Part shown: positions 1 to 6,092 of the stretch, one piece after another
Layout of the letters: each line of letters starts with the position of its first letter
Position numbering within the stretch: the first letter of the stretch is position 1
Assembly: GCA_007129775.1 (NCBI GenBank)
Contig: SKUV01000223.1
Coordinates: 1-6,773, forward strand
Source of the DNA: Paracoccaceae bacterium
GTDB lineage: Bacteria; Pseudomonadota; Alphaproteobacteria; Rhodobacterales; Rhodobacteraceae
Length of the DNA stretch: 6,773 nt
Direction: 5' to 3'
Position numbers and translations under genes: made by a program
The notes under the pieces: model-generated
What the model saw: the letters and a program-made list of their open reading frames with translations, nothing else
What the model was told of the DNA's origin: nothing
Databases searched by the model: none

Positions 1-39
1 ATCCTGCGCGGGCGCGCCGTGTGAAAGGGAGGGACGACC

Positions 40-1251
40 ATGAGACGGTTCTTCAAATTCTTCGGCTGGAGCTTTGGCATCCTCGCCGTGCTGCTGCTGG
101 CCGCCTTCATCTGGCTGCGCAACAGCCCCTACTGGGCCGGCATCACGCTTTTTGCCGAAGCGCACCGGGCCGAGAACTTCCGCACCATGGACCGCATCTT
201 TCCCTATCGCGAAGTGCCGCGCGGCGCGGATATCTGGGCCTTCACGACCGATCCCCGCCCTTTGCCCGGGACCTATGATTTCGGCGGCGAGGCCCGCGAT
301 CTGGCTGCTTTCCTCGACCGGACCGAAACCACCGGCCTTCTGGTCGTGCACGCAGGTGCGATCACCCATGAAGACTATCGCATGGGCGCCGATGAGGCAT
401 CGCTTTTCACCTCGTGGTCGGTGGCGAAATCGGTACTGTCGGCGCTGATCGGCATCGCGGTGGAGGAGGGCCATATCGCCAGCATCCGCGACCCGATCGG
501 CCGGTATGTGCCGGGGCTGGCGGGGTCGGGCTATGCCGAGGTGCCGATCGAGGATGCGCTGACCATGTCCTCTGGCGTCGACTTCAACGAGGATTATGAC
601 GACCCGCGCTCGGACATCAACATGCTGTTCTTCCGCGCCATGGCCTTCGGCACACCGATCGAAGACAGCATCGCCGCGCTGCAGAGCATCCGCGGGCCGG
701 GCGAGTTCAACGCTTATGTCAGCTCCGACACCATGGCGCTGGGGCTGGTTCTGGCCGCCGCGACGGGCGAGAGCGTGGCCGATTACCTGTCGTCGCGGCT
801 CTGGGCGCCGATGGGGGCCGAGGCCGACGCCACATGGAGCACCGACCGCACGGGCCGCGAGATCGCGCTGTGCTGCCTCAACGCCACCTTGCGCGATTAC
901 GCGCGTTTCGGGCGGCTGTTTCTGGACGGCGGCGCGCGCGACGGCGTGCAGATCGTGCCCGCCGACTGGGTCGCGGCATCGGTCACCCCGGAGGCCGAGC
1001 ATCTGCAACCCGGCGACAACCCGGCCAGCGACTGGACCTTCGGCTATGGCTACAAATGGTGGATTCCCGAGGATCCGCAGGGCGATTTCACCGCCATCGG
1101 GGTCTGGGGGCAATATGTCTATGTCCATCCGGAGCATGACGTGGTGATCGTCAAGACCAGCAGCGATCCGCTCTTTGACGATAACGATCACGAGACGGTT
1201 GCCGCCTTTCGCGCCATTGCCGCGGCCGTGGCGGAGGCCCCGGCGGACTGA
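40..1251 (+). CDS. Membrane-anchored serine hydrolase, beta-lactamase (class C)/NylB-like family
   Basis: A 403-residue protein of the serine beta-lactamase/penicillin-binding-protein fold, closest in appearance to class C-like and 6-aminohexanoate-dimer-hydrolase-like esterases. What is seen: a basic N-terminus (MRRFFK), one hydrophobic segment at about residues 9-26 (membrane anchor or uncleaved signal, so the catalytic domain is probably periplasmic), the nucleophile motif SVAK with Ser127 and Lys130, a candidate catalytic Tyr226 in AYVSSDT (YVS where true class C lactamases have YxN), the family segment NATLRDYARFGRL at 281-293, and GVWGQ at 354-358 where the KTG box would lie. The start is supported by a strong Shine-Dalgarno sequence AGGGAGG at 26-32, seven bases before the ATG. 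Family members hydrolyse esters, amides or small peptides, and the substrate cannot be read from sequence. The missing YxN and KTG argue against a classical antibiotic-degrading beta-lactamase. It is followed by an 80-bp gap, so linkage to the lactate genes is uncertain. Confidence 0.87.
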   Translation: MRRFFKFFGWSFGILAVLLLAAFIWLRNSPYWAGITLFAEAHRAENFRTMDRIFPYREVPRGADIWAFTTDPRPLPGTYDFGGEARDLAAFLDRTETTGLLVVHAGAITHEDYRMGADEASLFTSWSVAKSVLSALIGIAVEEGHIASIRDPIGRYVPGLAGSGYAEVPIEDALTMSSGVDFNEDYDDPRSDINMLFFRAMAFGTPIEDSIAALQSIRGPGEFNAYVSSDTMALGLVLAAATGESVADYLSSRLWAPMGAEADATWSTDRTGREIALCCLNATLRDYARFGRLFLDGGARDGVQIVPADWVAASVTPEAEHLQPGDNPASDWTFGYGYKWWIPEDPQGDFTAIGVWGQYVYVHPEHDVVIVKTSSDPLFDDNDHETVAAFRAIAAAVAEAPAD

Positions 1252-1263
1252 GCCTGCGCGATC

Positions 1264-1294
1264 GTTTGCCGTTTGCCCGGTTTGTTCCTATCGT
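1264..1294 (+). promoter_or_regulatory. Candidate sigma-70-like promoter and short tandem repeat upstream of ldhA
   Basis: The 80-bp gap between the hydrolase and ldhA holds a possible -35 TTGCCG (1266-1271), a 17-bp spacer and a possible -10 TATCGT (1289-1294), each matching 4 of 6 consensus bases. Transcription would start near 1301 and give a leader of about 30 nt. Overlapping it is a perfect 7-bp tandem repeat, GTTTGCC at 1264-1270 and 1271-1277, followed by a related GGTTTG at 1279-1284, which could be a regulator site or chance. This is visual pattern matching only. Confidence 0.28.
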
Positions 1295-1331
1295 CGGGCG
1301 CAGTTCGGGCGAAACAGGACAAGGCCAGCGC

Positions 1332-2330
1332 ATGCGTGTCGACATTTTCAGCGCCAAACCCCACGACCATGCCTTTCTGCAGGCAGCCGCGCGCGGCAGC
1401 GGGCTTGATCTGATGTTTCACGAGGCGCGGCTGAACACGGGCACCGCGCGGCTGGCGGAGGGGGCGCAGGCCGTCTGCGCCTTCGTCAATGACGACCTTG
1501 GCGCCGATGTGATCGCCATGCTTGCAGAAATGGGGGTGCAACTGATCGCCCTGCGCTCGGCCGGGTTCAACCATGTGGACCTGCGCGCGGCGCAGGCCGC
1601 CGGTATCGCCGTGGCCCGGGTTCCGGCCTATTCGCCCCACGCCGTGGCCGAACATACCGTGGCGCTGATCCTTTCGCTGAACCGCAAGACCCATCGAGCC
1701 TTCAACCGGGTGCGCGAGGGGAATTTCGCGCTCGACGGGCTCTTGGGTTTCGACATGCACGGCAAGGTGGCGGGGATCGTCGGCACCGGGCTGATCGGAA
1801 CGGTGCTGGCGCGCATCCTTGCCGGTTTCGGCTGCGAGGTGCTGGCATCCGACCCCCGGCCCAGCCCGGAATGCGAGGCGCTGGGCGTGGCCTATGTGGA
1901 GATGGAGGAACTGCTGGCGCGGTCCGACATCGTCACCCTGCAATGCCCGCTGACGCCCGACACGCACCATCTGATCGATGATGCCGCCATCGCCGCCATG
2001 AAAAGCGGTGTGATGCTGGTCAACACCTCGCGCGGGGCGGTGGTGGATACCCGCGCGGTGATCCGGGGCCTCAAATCGGGCCAGATCGGCGCGCTGGGGC
2101 TCGATGTTTATGAAGAAGAGGGCGATCTGTTTTTCGAGGACCTGTCCCAAAGCTATATCCCGGACGATGTCTTCGCGCGGCTCCTGACCTTTCCCAATGT
2201 GCTGATCACCGGCCATCAGGGCTTTTTCACGCGCGAGGCGCTGCAGGCCATCGCCGCGACCACGGTAGAGAACATCACGAGTTTTCGCCAGAACGGGCGC
2301 CCGCTGCACCGTGTGAGCCTGCCGGACTGA
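1332..2330 (+). CDS. ldhA: D-lactate dehydrogenase, NAD-dependent (LdhA type)
   Basis: A 332-residue D-2-hydroxyacid dehydrogenase that interconverts pyruvate + NADH and D-lactate + NAD+ in the cytoplasm. It resembles E. coli LdhA (329 aa) along its whole length: opening MRVDIFSAK, AVCAFVNDD (47-55), LRSAGFNHVDL (74-84), VPAYSPHAVAEH (97-108), the Rossmann nucleotide motif GTGLIG (151-156) with the NAD-selecting acidic residue Asp174 in SDPRP, NTSRGA with catalytic Arg234, DVYEEEGDLFFED with Glu263, and TGHQGFF with His295. These fit the family triad Arg/Glu/His (235/264/296 in E. coli as I recall). The frame is open upstream to a TTG at 1266, but the ATG at 1332 matches the family N-terminus and has AAGG at 1321-1324, seven bases upstream. 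The stop lies one base before the permease start, so the two are almost certainly co-transcribed. Other 2-hydroxyacid dehydrogenases are possible, but the LdhA-specific DLFFED and GHQGFF segments favour lactate. Confidence 0.92.
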   Translation: MRVDIFSAKPHDHAFLQAAARGSGLDLMFHEARLNTGTARLAEGAQAVCAFVNDDLGADVIAMLAEMGVQLIALRSAGFNHVDLRAAQAAGIAVARVPAYSPHAVAEHTVALILSLNRKTHRAFNRVREGNFALDGLLGFDMHGKVAGIVGTGLIGTVLARILAGFGCEVLASDPRPSPECEALGVAYVEMEELLARSDIVTLQCPLTPDTHHLIDDAAIAAMKSGVMLVNTSRGAVVDTRAVIRGLKSGQIGALGLDVYEEEGDLFFEDLSQSYIPDDVFARLLTFPNVLITGHQGFFTREALQAIAATTVENITSFRQNGRPLHRVSLPD

Positions 2331-2331
2331 C

Positions 2332-3792
2332 ATGCCCGCGCTTCTGGCCACCCTGCCGTTGCTGATGGTGCTGCTGGCGATGGCGCTCTTGCACTGGCGC
2401 GCGGCGCTGGCGGGGGCGGCGGGGCTGGGGGTGGCGCTGGTGCTTGTCTGGGCAGGCGGGGTGCTGGACGGCCCGCTTCTGGCCGGGGTGGCGCTGGAGG
2501 CGCTGAGCAGCACCGCCACGATTCTCTGGATCATCCTGCCCGCGCTGGTGATCTTCGAGCTTCAGTCGCGCGTCGGCGCGTTGGAGCGGCTGCGCGCGGC
2601 GCTGGCCGGAATCAGTGACGACAGGGCAGTTCAAGCCTTGCTTATCGCGTGGTTCTTCGGCCTGTTCATGGAGGGGGCGGCGGGGTTCGGCACGCCGGTC
2701 GCGCTGGCGGCGCCGCTTCTGGTCGGGCTCGGGTTCGGGCCGGTGCGGGCGGTGGCGCTGGCGCTGCTGGGCCATGCCGCGGGTGTGTCCTTCGGCGCGG
2801 TGGGCACGCCGGCGCTGGCGCAGGTGGAGATGCTGGGGCTCGCGGGCACGACGCTTTCGGGCTGGACGATGGCGCTGCATCTGCTGCCGATGGTCCTGCT
2901 TGCGCTGGGGGTGATGCGGCTGGCGGGCGACGGGCCGCTGTCGCGCCGGCAGGCAGGGCTGGCGGTTATGGCGGCGCTGTGCTTTGCGCTGCCGGCCCTG
3001 GCGCTGGCATGGCTCGCCGGGCCGGAACTGCCGACGCTGGGCGGCGCGCTGGTAGGCGGCGCGGTCTTTGCCATGATCGTGCGCCGGCGCGAGGCGCAAG
3101 CCCCCGGCGGCGGCTGGGCGCTGGCCGATCTGTTGCCCTATCTGCTGATCCTCGCGCTGGTTCTGGCGACGCGGCTGATCGCGCCGCTGCAAGAGGCCCT
3201 GTCCGGCCTCTGGCTGGGCTGGGAATGGGCGGGCTATTCGGGCGGGATCGCGCCGCTTTACCACCCCGGCAGCCTGCTGGTGCTGGGGCTGGTGATGGCC
3301 GCGGTGGCGACCGGGCGGCAGGCGGCGCTGACGCCCTCGCTGATGGCGGCGCTGCGCCGGCTTGCGTCTGTGGCGCTTGCGCTGCTGGTGATGCTGATGC
3401 TGGCGCGGCTGATGGTGCATGGCGGGCTGATCGCGCAGGCGGCAGAGGCAGCGGCGGCGCTGGGCTTGCTGTGGCCGCTGCTGGCGCCGCTCGTCGGGGC
3501 GCTGGGCACCTTTGTCAGCGGCTCGGCCACGGCCTCTAACATCCTGTTCACCGAGTTTCAGGCCGCCAGTGCCCGCGCGCTCGACCTGCCGCTGGCGCCG
3601 ATGGCTGCGGCGCAGGGGGCGGGTGCGGCGATCGGCAATGCCATCGCCCCGCACAACATCATCGCCGGCACCGCCACCGTCGGGCTGACCGGGCGCGATG
3701 GCGAGGTACTGGCGCGCACCCTTGCCCCGGTGCTGGCCTATACCGCCGCCCTGGGGCTGCTTCTTTGGCTTGTCGTAACGCTGGCGGGTTGA
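2332..3792 (+). CDS. lldP: Lactate permease, LctP/LldP family
   Basis: A 486-residue, very hydrophobic inner-membrane transporter of the lactate permease family (proton symport of lactate, sometimes glycolate or related 2-hydroxyacids). Family signatures seen: LFMEGAAGFGTPVALAAPLL at 111-130, GHAAGVSFGAVGTP at 147-160, LGTFVSGSATASNILFTEFQ at 391-410 and GAAIGNAIAPHNI at 431-443. Many long nonpolar stretches (for example 3-20, 26-44, 63-75, 100-112, 207-228, 268-283, 313-326, 346-361, 377-396 and 468-484) are compatible with 12 or so membrane helices. It is shorter than E. coli LldP (about 550 residues), but both conserved ends are present, so it does not look truncated. It begins one base after the ldhA stop with no separate promoter visible, so it should depend on the ldhA transcript. 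The substrate is inferred from family and partner; direction (uptake or export) cannot be told. Confidence 0.9.
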   Translation: MPALLATLPLLMVLLAMALLHWRAALAGAAGLGVALVLVWAGGVLDGPLLAGVALEALSSTATILWIILPALVIFELQSRVGALERLRAALAGISDDRAVQALLIAWFFGLFMEGAAGFGTPVALAAPLLVGLGFGPVRAVALALLGHAAGVSFGAVGTPALAQVEMLGLAGTTLSGWTMALHLLPMVLLALGVMRLAGDGPLSRRQAGLAVMAALCFALPALALAWLAGPELPTLGGALVGGAVFAMIVRRREAQAPGGGWALADLLPYLLILALVLATRLIAPLQEALSGLWLGWEWAGYSGGIAPLYHPGSLLVLGLVMAAVATGRQAALTPSLMAALRRLASVALALLVMLMLARLMVHGGLIAQAAEAAAALGLLWPLLAPLVGALGTFVSGSATASNILFTEFQAASARALDLPLAPMAAAQGAGAAIGNAIAPHNIIAGTATVGLTGRDGEVLARTLAPVLAYTAALGLLLWLVVTLAG

Positions 3793-3826
3793 GCGCGCGC
3801 GCCCTCGTCAGCTCAGAAGCGCGCGC
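3793..3826. terminator. Possible GC-rich hairpin between convergent lldP and pcaR
   Basis: The 15-bp gap between the two convergent stop codons starts a potential stem: GCGCGCGC at 3793-3800 can pair with GCGCGCGC at 3819-3826, the second arm lying within the 3' end of pcaR. It has no T-tract on either side, so it is not a canonical intrinsic terminator, and GC alternation is common at this base composition. Confidence 0.25.
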
Positions 3827-4566
3827 AAGTCGGCCTGCGTGGCCCGCAGCGGCGGTCCGAAGCGCGCGGCAAGCTCCGCCATCGGCTCCGAACCCGCGGC
3901 CAGCCCCACATTGAGCGCCGCAACCAGCGCGCCCCGCGCGTTGAAAAGGGGCACCGCCATGGATCTCAGACCAAGCTCCACCTCCTGATCGATCAGCGCG
4001 TGGCCATCGGCGCGCACCCGGGCCAGCGTTGCCATCACCGCTTCGGGGTCGGTCAGCGTCCGGGGGCTGCGCGCGGGCAGGGGGCCGGGGCCGAGTATCG
4101 CGCGCGCCTCGGCCTCGGGCAGACCGGCCAGAAGCACACGGCCCATGGAGGTGCAATAGGCCGGCAGGCGCGAGCCCGGCATCAACGAAATCGACATTAC
4201 CCGCAGCTGCGCCGCCCGGGCCACATAGACGATCTCGTCCCCGTCAAGCACCGAAACCGAGGTGCTCTGCCCGATCCGGTCCGACAGATCGTCCAGCATC
4301 GGCTGCACGACCCGCGGCAGCGGCATGGTGGCAAGGCAAGCCGTGCCCAGCCGCAGGATGCGCGGCGCGAGGGTGAAGAACTTGCCGTCATATTCGGCAT
4401 AGCCGCCCTGGGCGAGGGTCAGCAGACAGCGCCGCGCGGTGGCCCGGTCGAGCCCGGTCGCCGCGGCCACCTGCGCGATGGACTGGCGCGGGCGGTCGGC
4501 CGAAAAACTCTCGATCACCGCGAGGCCCTTGGCGAGCCCACCCATCATGTCACGCGTCTCGGTCAT
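3808..4566 (-). CDS. pcaR: IclR-family transcriptional regulator, PcaR/PcaU type
   Basis: A 252-residue IclR-family regulator. The N-terminal winged helix-turn-helix covers about residues 8-75 (GLAKGLAVIESF, then SIAQVAAATGLDRATARRCL as the recognition part). The C-terminal effector domain follows, with the family landmarks ISLMPGSRLPAYCTSMGRVL (126-145) and IDQEVELGLRSMAVPLFN (192-209). The LPAYCTSMGRVLLA segment is typical of the PcaR/PcaU/PobR branch. In Pseudomonas and Acinetobacter, relatives bind beta-ketoadipate or protocatechuate and activate pca genes while limiting their own expression. Position strongly supports PcaR: it is divergent from pcaIJF across 120 bp that contain PcaR-box-like repeats. 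The start at 4566 has only a weak ribosome site (CGGGT); Met7 or Met8 (4548, 4545) are alternatives that would still keep the DNA-binding domain. Naming as PcaR rather than another aromatic-pathway IclR protein rests on family branch plus neighbours. Confidence 0.88.
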   Translation of the reverse strand: MTETRDMMGGLAKGLAVIESFSADRPRQSIAQVAAATGLDRATARRCLLTLAQGGYAEYDGKFFTLAPRILRLGTACLATMPLPRVVQPMLDDLSDRIGQSTSVSVLDGDEIVYVARAAQLRVMSISLMPGSRLPAYCTSMGRVLLAGLPEAEARAILGPGPLPARSPRTLTDPEAVMATLARVRADGHALIDQEVELGLRSMAVPLFNARGALVAALNVGLAAGSEPMAELAARFGPPLRATQADLRALLS

Positions 4567-4580
4567 TCTGACCCGGTAGT

Positions 4581-4595
4581 GTGCGATTTACGAAC
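4581..4595 (-). promoter_or_regulatory. PcaR-box-like operator, site 1
   Basis: GTGCGATTTACGAAC matches 13 of 15 positions of the reverse complement of the P. putida PcaR box as I remember it (GTTCGATAATCGCAC); the two differences are the adjacent bases 4589-4590 in its centre. Its GTGCGAT half-site is repeated inverted at site 2. It lies 15 bp upstream of the pcaR start codon, where bound regulator could hinder pcaR expression. The consensus is from memory, so the match needs confirming. Confidence 0.6.
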
Positions 4596-4598
4596 AAA

Positions 4599-4613
4599 TA
4601 TCGGATATCGCAC
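4599..4613 (+). promoter_or_regulatory. PcaR-box-like operator, site 2
   Basis: TATCGGATATCGCAC matches the remembered P. putida PcaR box at 10 of 15 positions, including the complete ATCGCAC half. It is inverted with respect to site 1: TGTGCGAT at 4580-4587 and ATCGCACA at 4607-4614 form a perfect 8-bp inverted repeat with a 19-bp spacer. The centres of the two boxes are 18 bp apart. Confidence 0.45.
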
Positions 4614-4659
4614 AAAATGGCTGGACGCAAGCGCCACCATTCCGTAACCCCGACGCCAG

Positions 4660-4669
4660 TGACCGGTCA
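4660..4669. repeat. 10-bp perfect palindrome in the pcaI leader
   Basis: TGACCGGTCA is a perfect palindrome lying 8 bases before the pcaI ribosome-binding site. It could be a second protein site or weak RNA hairpin in the leader, or chance; it does not resemble the PcaR-like half-site GTGCGAT. Confidence 0.25.
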
Positions 4670-4686
4670 GCAACCCGGAGGAGACG

Positions 4687-5421
4687 ATGGACAAGTCATT
4701 GCCCGACCTCGCCGCAGCCGTGGCGGGGATAGAGGATGGCATGAGCGTGATGATCGGCGGCTTCGGCGGCTCCGGCGCGCCGATAGAACTGATCCACGCG
4801 CTGATCGGCCGATTTCTCGCCACCGGCCACCCGCGCGACCTTACGGTGGTGAACAACAATTCCGGAAACGGCCATGTGGGCCTTGCGGCGATGATCGAAC
4901 ACGGAATGGTGGCGAAACTGATCTGTTCTTTCCCGCGTTCTGCGGATCCGGTGGTGTTTACCGAACAATATCTGGCCGGACGGATCGCGCTGGAACTGGT
5001 GCCGCAGGGCACGCTGGCCGAACGCATTCGCGCAGGCGGGGCCGGCATCCCCGCGTTCTACACGCCCACGAGCTACGGCACCGATCTGGCCGCCGGCAAG
5101 CCGGTCGCCGAATTCGAGGGGCGGCATTATGTGCAGGAACGCTGGCTGAAGGCCGATTACGCGCTGGTCAAGGCTGAAACGGGCGACCGGCTGGGCAACC
5201 TGACCTACCGTATGGCCGCGCGCAATTTCGGCCCGCTGATGTGCATGGCCGCGCGCAAGGCCATCGTGCAGGTCGCCCGCATCGTGGACCCCGGCGGGAT
5301 CGACCCCGAAGCCGTCGTCACCCCGGGCATTTTCGTTCAGGGCGTGGTGGAGGTGGCCGACCCGGCGCAGGAAGAGGCGCTCAACCGTGCCGGGGCCGCC
5401 TATCCGGGGGCCGCAGCATGA
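4687..5421 (+). CDS. pcaI: 3-oxoadipate CoA-transferase, subunit A (alpha)
   Basis: A 244-residue alpha subunit of a class I (family I) CoA-transferase. With PcaJ it transfers CoA from succinyl-CoA to 3-oxoadipate, giving 3-oxoadipyl-CoA and succinate, the penultimate step of the beta-ketoadipate pathway. Seen: the glycine-rich CoA-transferase signature GGFGGSGAP (24-32), VVNNNSGNGHVGLAAMI (54-70), LICSFPRS (78-85), the family segment VPQGTLAERIRAGGAGIPAF (105-124) with YTPTSYGT just after, and VTPGIFVQGVV (211-221). A strong ribosome site, GGAGGAG at 4677-4683, fixes the start. The stop overlaps the next start (ATGA), typical of translational coupling of two subunits made in equal amount. 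The sequence alone does not fully separate it from succinyl-CoA:3-ketoacid transferases (ScoA, AtoD), but the adjoining pcaR and pcaF make 3-oxoadipate the likely substrate. The length is slightly above the roughly 230 residues usual for the subunit because of a short Ala/Gly-rich tail. Confidence 0.92.
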   Translation: MDKSLPDLAAAVAGIEDGMSVMIGGFGGSGAPIELIHALIGRFLATGHPRDLTVVNNNSGNGHVGLAAMIEHGMVAKLICSFPRSADPVVFTEQYLAGRIALELVPQGTLAERIRAGGAGIPAFYTPTSYGTDLAAGKPVAEFEGRHYVQERWLKADYALVKAETGDRLGNLTYRMAARNFGPLMCMAARKAIVQVARIVDPGGIDPEAVVTPGIFVQGVVEVADPAQEEALNRAGAAYPGAAA

Positions 5422-6089
5422 CCAGCCCGCTCACCACCAACCAGATCGCATGGCGCGCCGCACAGGATATCGAAGACGGCGCCTATGTGAACCTCGGCAT
5501 CGGGCTGCCCGTCCGGGTGGCGCAGTTCCAGCCGCCGGGGCGCGAGGCGATCTTTCATTCCGAAAACGGCATCCTCGGCTTCGGTGCGGCCCCCGCGCCG
5601 GGCGATGAGGATTGGGATCTGATCAACGCCAGCAAGAAGTCGGTGACGCTGAAACCCGGCACGGCCTTTTTCGATCATGCCGACAGCTTCGCCATGGTGC
5701 GCGGCGGGCATCTGGATGTGGCGATCCTCGGCGCTTATCAGGTGGCCGAAAATGGCGATCTGGCGAACTGGTCCACCGGCCCGCGCGGCGTGCCCGCGGT
5801 GGGCGGCGCGATGGATCTGGTGCATGGCGCACGCCGGGTCGCTGTGATCACCGATCACCTCACCCGCAAGGGCGAGCCCAAGTTGGTGCACCGCTGCACC
5901 TTTCCGCTGACCGGGCTGGGCTGCATCAATCGGGTCTATACCAGCCATGCCGTGGTCGATATCGAGGATGGCCGCTTCGTGCTGCGCGAAAAGCTCGCCG
6001 ATCTGTCGCTGGAGGCGTTGCAGGCGATCACGGGCGCCCGGCTGCACATTCCGGGACCGGTGGGCGAGTTGACAGCGCCAGAGGTCTGA
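5418..6089 (+). CDS. pcaJ: 3-oxoadipate CoA-transferase, subunit B (beta)
   Basis: The 223-residue beta subunit that carries the catalytic glutamate of the PcaIJ enzyme. Seen: NLGIGLP (25-31), HSENGILGFG (47-56) with Glu49 in the SENG signature, the residue that forms the glutamyl-CoA thioester in this family, then GHLDVAILGAYQVAENGDLA (97-116) with NW just after, PAVGGAMDLVHGARRVAV (126-143) and the closing SLEALQAITGARL. The length is normal for the subunit. The frame is open further upstream, but the ATG at 5418 overlaps the pcaI stop and gives the family N-terminus, so it is taken as the start. The coding sequence is intact, without shifts. The next gene, pcaF, starts 3 bases after its stop, so pcaIJF is a single operon. 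Confidence 0.93.
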   Translation: MTSPLTTNQIAWRAAQDIEDGAYVNLGIGLPVRVAQFQPPGREAIFHSENGILGFGAAPAPGDEDWDLINASKKSVTLKPGTAFFDHADSFAMVRGGHLDVAILGAYQVAENGDLANWSTGPRGVPAVGGAMDLVHGARRVAVITDHLTRKGEPKLVHRCTFPLTGLGCINRVYTSHAVVDIEDGRFVLREKLADLSLEALQAITGARLHIPGPVGELTAPEV

Positions 6090-6092
6090 ATC

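Larger units (their letters stand above)
4567..4686. promoter_or_regulatory. Divergent pcaR/pcaI control region
   Basis: This 120-bp gap must carry the promoters and leaders of both pcaR (leftward) and pcaI (rightward). The 4580-4620 part is noticeably more AT-rich than its surroundings, as expected of promoter DNA. I find no convincing -35/-10 pair for pcaI, which fits a promoter that needs an activator. The right end carries the pcaI ribosome-binding site GGAGGAG at 4677-4683. Confidence 0.75.

Noticed and set aside
1..24. Possible tail of an upstream gene (ILRGRAV then TGA at 22-24)
   Set aside because: Seven codons are too few to judge. Another frame ends at TGA 41-43, overlapping the hydrolase start, so the upstream gene cannot be identified or its frame decided.
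1266..1331. N-terminal extension of ldhA from TTG 1266
   Set aside because: The extra 22 residues match nothing in the LdhA family, the ATG at 1332 gives the family N-terminus, and the extension would cover the likely promoter and leader.
1188..2534. Long open frame on the minus strand (448 codons) opposite ldhA
   Set aside because: It is an antisense shadow of ldhA, low in complexity and without motifs; it also runs across the ends of both neighbouring genes.
2275..3654. Long open frame on the minus strand (459 codons) opposite lldP
   Set aside because: Its product is rich in Arg, Gln, Pro and His with no recognisable domain, as expected of the antisense of a GC-rich membrane-protein gene. 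The plus strand has clear lactate permease motifs.
5241..5417. Extension of pcaJ upstream of 5418
   Set aside because: It lies entirely within pcaI in another frame. The ATGA overlap at 5418-5421 is the usual subunit junction.
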